This document shows, one piece after another, positions 1 through 13,000 of a DNA stretch of 64,000 bases. The notes under the pieces were generated by a model that searched no databases, was not told where the DNA came from, and worked only from the letters and a program-made list of their open reading frames with translations. Within the stretch, counting starts at the first letter, position 1; each line of letters starts with the position of its first letter. The translations under genes and the position numbers were made by a program. Origin of the DNA: Ciona intestinalis (lineage: Eukaryota; Chordata; Ascidiacea; Phlebobranchia; Cionidae); the NCBI RefSeq assembly GCF_000224145.3, contig NC_020179.2, positions 2,690,939 to 2,754,938 on the forward strand. Direction: 5' to 3'.

Positions 1-502
1 CGCTTTTAATAACAAATCCTGATTTTATCTCAAATAACAGTTTATTTATTAATCTTTTAGTGTTACTACAATAAAAAAATAGCTATTAGAATAACGTTTT
101 TTGAATAGCACACAAAACTTGAGTGACATTGTTAAAATGCAGTTACACTCATAATCGTCAAACATTAAAAGCCTCATTGATTACTTATTAGTCCAAATTT
201 GAATTCAAATTCTCTCATTCCACTCTTCAAATAGGTGGGAGCAGTATGTATATCTTGCTGGGCGTGGTCCAATTATGGTCAATTCAAATTACTATGGAAT
301 GGACCTTCTGTACCATAACCCAACTCCTGTACAAGCATCTCGCGCTGCCAATATAGTACATGCTATGTTTGCATTCCGTTCAACACTGGATAAAGAACTC
401 ATTAAACCAGTAAGAATTTTGTTGTCAGACTTTCTAAGACTTTTTTGTGCCCCATTAATATATTGTTACATTTTTGCTCTTTTGTTGTGTGTTTTAAAAT
501 TA

Positions 503-540
<38 letters not shown>

Positions 541-1089
541 CTTTAGTTGTCAGACCTTCCAAGACTCTTGTTGCCTTATTAATATATTATTACATTTTTG
601 CTCTTTTATGCTGCTTTATAAAATTTAACAATAAATTTTACTTTAGTTGTCAGACTTACTTGGAATTTTGATGACCCATTAATTTAATATATATTCCGTT
701 TTTGCTCTTTTGGGTCTGTTATACAGTTTAACAAAAAAATTTAATTCAATTACCTTTTATGCACATTTCACCTATAGTTTTTTATTAAAACTAAAAATAC
801 TAAATATCCTAATAAATAAAACATGATTAAACTTCAATTTACAATTCATCTCAATTTAAAATCATTAATTTCAGATTAAAGTAAACGGAGTTGTCCCATT
901 ATGCAGTGCTCAATATGAAAGAGTGTTTAACTCCTGTAGAACTCCTGGTGTTGAAGCAGGTATGTTGAACCACACAACTATATTTCTTAAAACTATGTTA
1001 TGGCCAAGGTATATATACAGTATTAATGTAACATGTAATGTGTATGGCGGCATTAATGCAATACATGTTGGTATACTAGTATTAATATA
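1..1089 (+). repeat. Allelic copy 1 of the CPT1 5' segment
   Basis: Near-identical to 2055-3010, including introns, with scattered substitutions and small indels such as a (TA)n expansion at about 507-538. It holds the exons at 235-409 and 875-959, both with intact frames. It ends at an N gap. Most likely the second haplotype placed in tandem. Confidence 0.85.
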
Positions 1090-4000
1090 NNNNNNNNNNN
1101 NNNNNNNNNNNNNNNNNNNNNNNNNNNNNNNNNNNNNNNNNNNNNNNNNNNNNNNNNNNNNNNNNNNNNNNNNNNNNNNNNNNNNNNNNNNNNNNNNNNN
1201 NNNNNNNNNNNNNNTTCTCATTAAGTGCCTCGGGCCTTGGTTGGGATAACACTTATTTTCGTGATAATTTGATAAAAACGTCAACGCCTGTCGTTTTCGT
1301 GTGATAAATTACTATCTGTTAAAAAGTCAATCTACAGTGAAAGTATTTTTGTCTTATGTCACATCATGACTTGATACTTTGTCACGAGTTTGTTAAAAAT
1401 AACTTATGTCTGTGTATTAGGCTTGTAGCCTGGGATAGTAGCTTTAATTATAGAAGCCTAATTTCTCAATCTATTTTATATTTTAACTTTTACATTCTAT
1501 CGCTTATTACGGATTAAAATTATAATTATTAGTGAAAATATTTTTGACAAATCATAGGTACCAAACTTTGTAAATAATAGAAAAAAATGATAATTATTAA
1601 ACTTATAACAATTATACTATTCTGTGAAACTAATTTCTCTTTACTGATTGTCCATAACAATGCCTATAATTATGGAGTATAGAAATTTTGGGGTTGTCAT
1701 CCCACCGTGCCACCCCAGGTTTGTTGCCTGTTTGACCAAGTGTATTATTTCAACAAAGGTATCTACCCTTGTGATTTTGAAGATGTTGAACAACTTGGAA
1801 CTCTCCTTTGCCTTAAATCAGAAGATAAGGAGAAGGAAATACAAGGGATTGTAAAGTGAGTGTTTAAACCAAAAATATACACTCATGTAATATGAGTCAT
1901 GTCCTATGCCCTATANCCCATGNNNNNNNNNNNNNNNNNNNNNNNNNNNNNNNNNNNNNNNNNNNNNNNNNNGGCAAAATTTATAAGTTAAACTGTACTT
2001 ACAATTTTTTGAACACCTTTTCTAAATACATGTAACTAAATTTGCATTAAAATTCGCTTTTAATAACAAATCCTGATTTTATCTCAAATAACAGTTTATT
2101 TATTAATCTTTCAGTGTTACTACAATAAAAAAATAGCTATTAGAATAACGTTTTTTGAATAGCGCACAAAACTTGTTAAAATGCAGTTACACTCATAATC
2201 GCCAAACATTAAAAACCTCATTGATTACTTATTAGTCAAAATTTGAACTCAAATTCTCTCATTCAACTCTTCAAATAGGTGGGAGCAGTATGTATATCCT
2301 TGCTGGGCGTGGTCCAATTATGGTCAATTCAAATTACTATGGAATGGACCTTCTGTACCATAACCCAACCCCTGTACAAGCTTCTCGCGCTGCCAATATA
2401 GTTCATGCTATGTTTGCATTCCGTTCAACACTGGATAAAGAACTCATTAAACCAGTAAGACTTTTGTTGTCAGACTTTCTAAGACTTTTTTATGCCCCAT
2501 TAATATATTGTTACATTTTTGCTCTTTTGTGCTGCGTTATAAAATTTAACAATAAATTTTACTTTAGTTGTCAGACTTACTTGGAATTTTGATGGCCCAT
2601 TAATTTAATATATATTCCGTTTTTGCTCTTTTGGGTCTGTTATACAGTTTAACAAAAAAATTTAATTCAATTACCTTTTATGCACATTTCACCTATAGTT
2701 TTTTATTAAAACTGAAAATACTAAATATCCTAATAAATAAAACATGATTAAACTTCACTTTACAATTCATCTCAATTTAAAATCATTAATTTCAGATTAA
2801 AGTGAATGGAGTGGTCCCATTATGCAGTGCTCAATATGAAAGAGTGTTTAACTCCTGTAGAACTCCTGGTGTTGAAGCAGGTATGTTGAACCACACAACT
2901 ATATTTCTTAAAACTATGTTATGGCCAAGGTATATATAGCAGTATTAATGTAACATGTAATGTGTATGGGCGGCATTAATGCAATACATGTTGGTATACT
3001 GGTATTAATATAACCTGTTTGGTATTTATGGCGGTATTAATGCAATATATTGTGGTATAATGGTATTAATACAACATGTAATGTAATATATGGCGATTTT
3101 AATGTAATATTGGTGGTGTTAATTCAATTACTTTGAAATGTATGCAATCATGTTTTGGCTGTTAGCATATCTGTCTATTCAGTAATGGCTTGTTGACAAT
3201 CTTTAATTAAGTCATCAGATTAATCTAGTAGAGGTAACATAGTTGTTGACAGCCTAATTATTAGGTGTTACATCATATAAATGGCACAAATATATGAATC
3301 ACAGTTGCTCTACTATATAATATATTATATATCATAGATGTTAATTCCATTCATATGGTTTGGTCATTTATATTTCCAATGGCATTTCCCTACCACAGTT
3401 TAATTACATCTGTTCCGTTTTTCTCTCTAGTCACATGTTGTCCCATTTCTATTTTGTAAATACTTGTCACGCGCATACATTACGTAATTGTATTATGTCA
3501 TTTTATAATGTGCATTTCCTGTGTTAAAGTCTAAAGTCCAATCTTTTCTTTATTTGCTGTGTATCTGCCCTACCAGGTCAAATATTAACTTTAAAAAAAA
3601 CTTTTCCATGCTCACTACTACCAATGTGTGTCAAGAGCAAAGCTATGTCTTTACACAGCCTATTAAATTACTATGTACCTAGTGCTGGAATCAGTTATAT
3701 AATCCATGTTTTTTTTCTGGGTTAATCATTACATTGGTTCATTACCCATTAAACAAAGTAACAAACTGTTCATATAACTGCTTTGTTAAATATAAACTTG
3801 AGGTTGACCGTTGACCTATATTCACCTTAACTTAAACTATATGTTTACTTCTGCACTGTATGTACTGCCATAAGCTAATGGTTAAACTATTTCACTGGGT
3901 CAATGGTTAAACTAATCAACTGGGGTAATGGGCCAATCACGCCCCTTAATCCTAGGACCCATGGCGTGCCACACTGCGGACCTCACCCACATAGAATAGA

Positions 4001-7000
4001 ATTTTAAACGACTTTATTTATAGCATAACGCTGTTTATAAAAAATATTGGCATTTTAATGCATAAAAGCTTACACTATAGTATAAAGTATATATAACCCC
4101 TATTTTATATTAGTGTTACCTCTATTTTAAGTCCAGCCTAGAATCATCGCCAATGTTTTGAATTGATTACTCAATTTCTTTCTAGTTTTGTTGTAGCCTT
4201 CAAAACATGATCATTTTTTTACAGACCGTATTTGCCACTGGTCCGATTGTCGTCACATTGCTGTATACCATCAAGGTCGTTGGTTTAAGATGACCTGTTA
4301 CAAGAACGGGGTTCTTCTCGAGCCAAGTGAGATGGAAATCCAGATCGAATCAATCTTGAACGACACGTCCCCCCCTTGTGAGGGAGAGGAACACTTGGCA
4401 GCATTGACTGCTGGAGAGAGAATACCATGGGCGAAGGTATGATGGTGTATGAAGGGGTGTATTTAGGGGGGCTAAGTGGGTCTAGGTCTTTCTTTTATAT
4501 GTGAAAGTTGTGAAGCATAAGGCATGAAACAACAATGCTTTATTGCGCTGCATATTTGCCCAGTATCTATTTTATAGCTACCAACATTCAATTCCTTGAA
4601 GTTTTAAGCATTTCTACTCTTATTTTTTAACAAGAAATTTATAAAATTTAAAGAAAATACAAAAAAAAAAATTTTTTTTGATTAATCTATCTGTGTTCTA
4701 AAGTTTCTGAATTATTTAGAATTAGCCAATCAGATTGATTTATCCCAGACACGCCCCCAACCGCATAATGCGGCATCATGAATGCATCTAGTTATATTAT
4801 GTATCGAGTACATCATTGTTACGTAATTTCTACCATATCCTGTTACACGCATTATGTGTCATGAAAGACTCAACATCAATGGAAAATTACAGATACCTTG
4901 TGCTAATATTTAACCAGGAGTTATATAAGGAATAGGGCTTAACTAAGTAAAAGAAGAATCAATATTTTTAACTAATTGTAAACCAAGGCATTTCTAAATA
5001 GAAACACACACTACATTGTCAAATATAGAATGTGATTCAGTGTTATTAATCTAATTTTCAATTCAAAATGGTATTGATTTTGTTTTTATTTTTTACTATA
5101 TGGGTGTTTTTTTGGACCTAGGATTTAGGCTAGATTTGACCAATTTCCAATTACGACTACCCTAACAGGCTAACACCCGTTTTTTATTGTTTAGCCTGAA
5201 CACTTTGACTTTTAACATATAACTAGACACTTTTACTTTTATAAAACTATAAGTGGCAAACTAAGGCAGGGATAACTAGATATCTATTGTCGTGAAAAAT
5301 GTCTATCTCATTGGTTGTAAAGTTTGAACCTGAAAAAAACTCTTAACTTTTGGTTGTAATGTTTATACCTGAAAGAAACTCTTAACTTTTGGTTGTAATG
5401 TTTACAGATTAATGCAGTGTGGAAAATTACAGTTTTTTCTCTATGTATATAAATGTCATTTTGTACTATTGCAGTGCTCTTCAACCGGTGTGCACGGTGC
5501 ACCCTAGGGTGCATCAAAATATGCCAGGGGTGCACCAGTACAAAAGGGTATACAAGGGTGCATCACAAACTACAACAATTTTTAGCAATAATACTCAGTT
5601 TTGAACATTTTTAACAAATTTAGCCACTTTTCTACAGTTTTTTTTTATATGAATTATATATCTTGCATCACTGGGAATTGCGAAACATCATTAGTTGTTT
5701 GTTTAAACATATAGGAGTGCATGAGTTTGTCGCAACAACTTTAGGGGTTCACCAACCCAAAAAAGGTTGAAGAGCACTGTACTATTGTACAAAGTGGGCC
5801 CTGTAAAATTATTACATATCAATATGAACAGATTTAAAAGTTTTTATGCTATCTCACTTTCCAGGCACGCAACACATACTTTGTCGACGGCGTTAACAAG
5901 AAATCTCTTCATGCGATTGAAAAAGCTGCGTTTATTCTCGTCCTCGATGATGAGGAACACGTGGTAAGCGATGAAGACTCAGCTTCGTTGTCAAAATATG
6001 GTCGATCGCTCTTACATGGAAAATGTTATAACAGGTAATCCGTTTAATTATTTTCACTAAGTCAGTAAATCATTTATTTAAAGTAGCATTTCAAAAACTA
6101 GGGTAAATTTACCCCTGAGAGTAATTTCTCATATTTAGAGGGTAAATGAGCTACCAATCAAAATTTAAATCAGTTGACGGGACAGAAAAATATGAGCCAT
6201 GAGCGTCATGTTACATATTAGGGGTAAATCTGATAAGCATCTTTGTAAAAAGGGTACAGCATACAAAAAAGTTTAACAACCACTAATTTAAAGTAACTGG
6301 TTTTACTATAAGTAATTAAAACCTTATTAAAAATATTTTGAATTTGAACCATTAAAGAGAAAAGAAAAAAGATTTCCGTAATTATGTGTCATACGTTTTC
6401 TACCAACGTGTAATATTTACTAAGACATTTTCTCCCGTTTAGTTCTTGTAAAATGTGTTTTACAAACTAGGGCAGTTGAAAAGTTCAATGTTCTTCAATA
6501 ATTAACATGTCTGAAGGTTAAGCCCTTAACCCTCTATTTAATATTTAACTTAAGTTAGTAAATTGACAAACTTTGTTGAAAGTCACATGAGGAAAATAAG
6601 TGTTATATTAACTGCAGTGTTTTGTGGGCTTTTATTTTCGGCACCGTAGCACAGTTGGTTAGCGCGCCTGTCTCTGACCCAGAGATAATGGGTTCAAGGC
6701 TTGTCATTGCTACCATTGTGGGCGTATTTGTCCTTGGGCAAGAAACTTAACAGCAATTGCTCCAATCCAGTGGTCACTAATGGGCTGGCCTAATTATCAG
6801 CCACGCATAAAAAATATTCACCCACAAAGTAACATGTTTTTTACCCGTGTTATAACAAGTGTCGTTTTCCGGCCAAGCGAGGATAAAGCAACTTACATTC
6901 AATCATTCATTCATTCATTTGCTGCACATTTTACAACAATACCAATTGTTTAATTATAAAGATCAGAAACAGATGTTCAAAGGATTGGTCTTATTTCAGG

Positions 7001-10000
7001 AAATTTTAGACAATATGTTTGACAGGTCAAACAGAAATCACCATATGTCTGATCGAATGCAAATTTAGCACAACACCACACCAGTATTTTGTTCATTTAA
7101 TTACTGTGTTATATTCTGACGATGTCTGTCTGCATGGCAGAATAAAAGTGCCATAAAATACACATTTTCCAGCTATTTTCCATAATTTGTATTCAAATTA
7201 TTGCATATACTTTATATAAACGAAGTTTTTTTTTAGGACCTGAGATTTAGGCCAGATTTGGCCCATTACCTTAACACCCAGAGTCCCCACCAGGACCCCA
7301 CGCCAATTACATTCTTTATTTACGCGAATAGTGTGACCAGTGTTACTTTTCCCAGACTCCTTATGTCCCTAAGAGTCCTAGACTAAGCCACACAACATAA
7401 ACCCAAACAAAATTTAAGCCATGCAATAAAAAATAAAAAAAGCTTATTGAATACTTATTACAGGTGGTTTGACAAAACCTTCAACTGCATCGTCTTCAAG
7501 AACGGAAGATGGGGAATCAATGCTGAACATTCATGGGCAGATGCCCCAATCATGAGTTATGTGGTGGAGGAAGCACTTGGCTTTGAATATCAATCCCTTG
7601 GTTATACCCAGGATGGTAGAGTAAAAGGCAGGCCTACTGTACAACCCATCACGCCTCATAGATTACAGTGGCAACTTACACCAGAGGTAATGAGGCATGC
7701 CATAGTTAAGATAATTTTAAAGAGAATTTGAAGTGGTTTGATCCTATTCGTAAAAATGTTAAAAAATTCATGTTTTCATAATCAAGGAATTGATAATAAA
7801 ATAATTTGGTTCTATCTAAGTGTTGAGTGAGAAAATAATATTTTTTATATGAAAGTTACGACAAAAAGTAACTTCGCAAAGCATGTAAGTCACTAGTGTG
7901 CAAAAAATGTGTTGCACAAAATCTGTAAAATATTGCTTTTGTTCATTTTTATTTATTCTAATATGTATATATATATATATTAATAACTGCAAGATACAAT
8001 TTTCAAGTTATGACAAAGAAAGTAATCTAGCCATAATTTCCAATACTTTAGATAGAATTTTAAAGACATTATCGGAACATTTTTGGCTGTCATTTCTTTG
8101 CATTTAAGTATCATTTTTTCTCTTAGTGTCAAGAAGTGATTGAAACCAGTCTTTCTGTTGCGAATAACCTCGCAGATGATGTTCACCTTAATGTGTCGGC
8201 ATTCAAACACTTCGGAAAAGGACTCGTGAAGAAGTTTAAGATGTCTCCAGATGCTTTCATACAAGCTGCATTACAAATCGCTCACCTTAGAGTAAGAATT
8301 AGCAGTTTATTTAAGATATAGCATTTGCTAAATAAGATTTAAAGTTTTTAAAATGATTTTTTTTATTTTCTAATTAAGTCTTATTTTTCTAAATAGGTTT
8401 TCAAAATTGTTGTATATATATAGTAACATTTCTATTTTTCCAAAAATTTCTAAACAGAAGAAGAAATTTAAAAAATATTAGTAAGTGGATTCCCCAGCCC
8501 CGCTTTTTTCTATTACTTCTTCTTAAAGTAGTTTTTTTACCAGTTCCCTGTTTTAATGACTGTTTTTTGCTATTTTTTTTTTTGCTAGGTCCATTCTCTA
8601 CTTTAATAAATTAGATGTTGGCTACTGTATTAAATTAGTTGAAATAAAAGTAACATACATGGTAACTCATAAGCTGGCATGAGGTGTAATTACAGAACAC
8701 ACGTGGTATAACGACTATCGTTTACGGCCACGCGAGGATAAAGTAAATTACATTTAAATAAAGATTTCGTTTATGTTGTTAAGTAGACCCATATTGGTGA
8801 TTTAACAATTCGCATTTTTTAGGACAAAGGTCGTTTCTCGTTAACATACGAAGCCTCAATGACAAGATTGTTCAGAGAAGNNNNNNNNNNNNNNNNNNNN
8901 NNNNNNNNNNNNNNNNNNNNNNNNNNNNNNNNNNNNNNNNNNNNNNNNNNNNNNNNNNNNNNNNNNNNNNNNNNNNNNNNNNNNNNNNNNNNNNNNNNNN
9001 NNNNNNNNNNNNNNNNNNNNNNNNNNNNNNNNNNNNNNNNNNNNNNNNNNNNNNNNNNNNNNNNNNNNNNNNNNNNNNNNNNNNNNNNNNNNNNNNNNNN
9101 NNNNNNNNNNNNNNNNNNNNNNNNNNNNNNNNNNNNNNNNNNNNNNNNNNNNNNNNNNNNNNNNNNNNNNNNNNNNNNNNNNNNNNNNNNNNNNNNNNNN
9201 NNNNNNNNNNNNNNNNNNNNNNNNNNNNNNNNNNNNNNNNNNNNNNNNNNNNNNNNNNNNNNNNNNNNNNNNNNNNNNNNNNNNNNNNNNNNNNNNNNNN
9301 NNNNNNNNNNNNNNNNNNNNNNNNNNNNNNNNNNNNNNNNNNNNNNNNNNNNNNNNNNNNNNAAGGCACAGTTGGAACCTTGGATTCAACCCAGAGTTTT
9401 ACCTATTATGTACCTAAAGTACTTGTTCACTACCAAATTAAAAATAGAATATACAGCCAAGTGGGGTAATAAAAAAAATGGGGTACTTGGGGTAAGAAAG
9501 GACAACCCCCCTAGCTCGCTAAAAAATCATTTTTATTGCAAACAGCTTTTGTGGGTAAAAAAAAAACACTTTATTTTATATCGTGCATTTGGCTTATTTT
9601 ATTTATATTTTCTTTAATTTTTTTTCATTTTCCTTTAATTTTTGTGCATTTTTTCCTAATTTTTTTTTTCACTTTTCTCCCATAGAATAAGGACCGATAT
9701 GCTTTGCTTAAGAAGGCCGTTGACCGTCACATTAATGGTTACAAGGAAGCAATGACGGGACAAGGCATTGACCGTCACATATTTTGTCTTTATGTGGTGT
9801 CAAAATATCTCAAGTTAGAATCTCCATTCTTGCAAAAGGTAATGTATAATACTAGAATATGTCCTGTAATATAATACTGTAATGTATTTTATATTGGTAC
9901 AATATACTAGTTAGTGGTTTATGGATAAAAACACCAGTTCATAAATATAATGTATTTATAATACTATGATAGTTTAATATAGTAGGGTGGGGGAAGATGG

Positions 10001-13000
10001 GACACCTTTAGCACATAATNNNNNNNNNNNNNNNNNNNNNNNNNNNNNNNNNNNNNNNNNNNNNNNNNNACCAACCCAAAAAGGTTGAAGAGCACTGTAC
10101 TATTGTACAAAGTGGGCCCTGTAAAATTATTACATATCAAAGTGTTTACTCTGGAACGCTTATATGAACAGATTTAAAAGTTTTTATGCTTTCTCACATT
10201 CCAGGCACGCAACACATACTTTGTCGATGGCGTTAACAAGAAATCTCTTCATGCGATTGAAAAAGCTGCATTTATTCTCGTCTTGGATGATGAGGAACAC
10301 GTGGTAAGCGATAAAGACTCAGCTTCGTTGTCAAAATATGGTCGATCGCTTCTACATGGAAAATGTTACAACAGGTAATCTGTTTTATTATTTTTACCAA
10401 GTCATTAATTTAAAGTAGCATTTCAAAAACTGGGGTAAATTTACCCCTGAGAGTGATTTTCTCATATTTAGAGGGTAAATGAGCTACCAATCAAAATTTA
10501 AATCAGTTGACGAGACAGAAAAATTCTGTTGTTGTGATACTTTACCAGGCATTAAAAACTCGGTGCCAAAAAGCTAACGCATTCGTCGCATTAAATATAA
10601 CTGATGTAATTAGTTGTTTTCGCTTTTTAATAAATGAGCATCATGTTACATATTAGGGGTAAATCTGATAAGCATCTTTGTAAAAAGGGTACAGCATACA
10701 AAAAAGTGTAACAACCACTAATTTAAAGTAACTGGTTTTACTATAAGTAATTAAAACTTTATTAAAAATATTTTGAATTCGAACCATTGAAGAGAAAAGA
10801 AAAAAGATTACCGTAATTATGTGTCATATGTTTTCTACCAACGTGTAATATTTACTAAGACATTTTCTCCCGTTTAGTTCTTGTAAAATGTGTTTTACAA
10901 ACTAGGGCAGTTGAAAAGTTCAATGTTCTTCAATAATTAACATGTCTGAAGGTTAAGCCCTTAACCCCTTTTTAATATTTAACTTGAGTTAGTAAATTGA
11001 CAAACTTAGTTGAAAGTCACATGAGGAAAATAATTGTTATATTAACTGCAGTGTTTTGTGGGCTTTTATTTCCGGCACCGTAGCACAGTTGTTTAGTTGG
11101 TTAGCGTGCCTGCCTCTGACCCAGAGGTATTGGGTTCAAGGCTCATTAATTGCTACCATTGTGGGCGTATGTGTCCTTGAGCAAGAAACTTAACAGCAAT
11201 TGCTCCAATCCAGTGGTCACTAATGGGTTGGCTAAATTATCAGCCACGCATAAAAAATATTCACCCACAAAGTAACATGTTTTTTACCCGTGTTATAACG
11301 AGTGTCGTTTTCCGGCCAAGCGAGGATAAAGCAACTTACATTCATTCATTTGCTGCACATTTTACAACAATACCAATTGTAAAGATCAGAAACAGATGTT
11401 CAAAGGATTGGTCTTATTTCAGGAAATTTTAGACAATATGTTTGACAGGTCAAACAGAAATCACCATATGTCTGATCGAATGCAAATTTAGCACAACACC
11501 ACACCAGTATTTTGTTCATTTAATTACTGTGTTATATTCTGATGATGACTGTCAGCATGGCAGAATAAAAGTGCCATAAAATACACATTTTTTCAGCTAT
11601 TTTCCATAATTTGTATTCAAATTATTGCATATACTTTATATAAACGAAGTTTTTTTTTAGGACCTGAGATTTAGGCCAGATTTGGCCCATTACCTTAACA
11701 CCCAGAGTCCCCACCAGGACCCCACGCCAATTACATTCTTTATTTACGCGAATAGTGTGACCAGTGTTACTTTTTCCAGACTCCTTATGTCCCTAAGAGT
11801 CATAGACTAAGCCACACAACACAAGCCCAAACAAAATTTAAGCCATGCAATAAAAAAACTGCCGCTCATGGAATTGTTTTTACAGGTGGTTTGACAAAAC
11901 CTTCAACTGCATCGTCTTCAAGAACGGAAGATGGGGAATCAATGCTGAACATTCATGGGCAGATGCTCCAATCATGAGTTATGTGGTGGAGGAAGCACTT
12001 GGCTTTGAATATCAATCCCTTGGTTATACTCAGGATGGTAGAGTAAAAGGCAGGCCTACTGTACAACCCATCACGCCTCATAGATTACAGTGGCAACTTA
12101 CACCAGAGGTAATGAGGCATGCCATATTTGAGATAATTTTAAAGAGAATTTGAAGTGGTTTGATCCTATTCGTATGTTTGTTTTCATAATCAAGGAATTG
12201 GTAATGAAATAATTTGGTTCTATCTAAGTGTTGAGTGAGAAAATAATGTTTTTTATATAAAAGTTACGACAAAAATTAACTTTGCAAAGCTTGCAAGTCA
12301 CTAGTGTGCACAAAATGTGTTGCACAAAATCTGTAAAATATTGCTTTTGTTCATTTTTATTTATTCTAATATGTATATATATATATATATTAATAACTGC
12401 AAGATACAATTTTCAAGTTATGACAAAGAAAGTAATCTAGCCATAATTGTCAATACTTTAGATAGAATTTTAAAGACATTATCGGAACATTTTTGGCTGT
12501 CATTTCCTTGCATTTAAATATCATTTTTTCTCTTAGTGTCAAGAAGTGATTGAAACCAGTCTTTCTGTTGCGAATAACCTCGCAGATGATGTTCACCTTA
12601 ATGTGTCGGCATTCAAACACTTCGGAAAAGGACTCGTGAAGAAGTTTAAGATGTCTCCAGATGCTTTCATACAAGCTGCACTACAAATCGCTCACCTCAG
12701 AGTAAGAATTGGCAGTTTATTTAAGATAGCATTTTCTAAAACATTTTTTCAAATTTTTAAAATGAACGTTTTTTTATTTTCTTAGTAAGTCTTATTTTTT
12801 CTAAAAAAGTTTTCAAATTTGTTTTGTTACCATTTTTAGTTTCCAAGAAATTTCTAAATTGAAGAAGAAATCTAAAAAATATTAGAAAGTGGATTCCGCA
12901 GCCCCGCTTTTTTCTATTACTTCTCCTTAAAGTAGTTTTTTTACCAGTAACCTGTTTTAATGACTGTTTTTTGCTATTTTTTTTTTTGCTAGGTCCTTTC

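Larger units (their letters stand above)
5750..10019 (+). repeat. Allelic copy 1 of the CPT1 catalytic segment
   Basis: Carries five CPT1 exons from ARNTYFVDG through ESPFLQK and their introns. Interrupted by a 482-N gap (8881-9362) and ended by a 50-N gap. Sequence matches 10070-14440 throughout, mainly with silent exon changes. Confidence 0.87.

Noticed and set aside
8856..9617. Long open frames across the N gap
   Set aside because: They exist only because N runs contain no stop codons.
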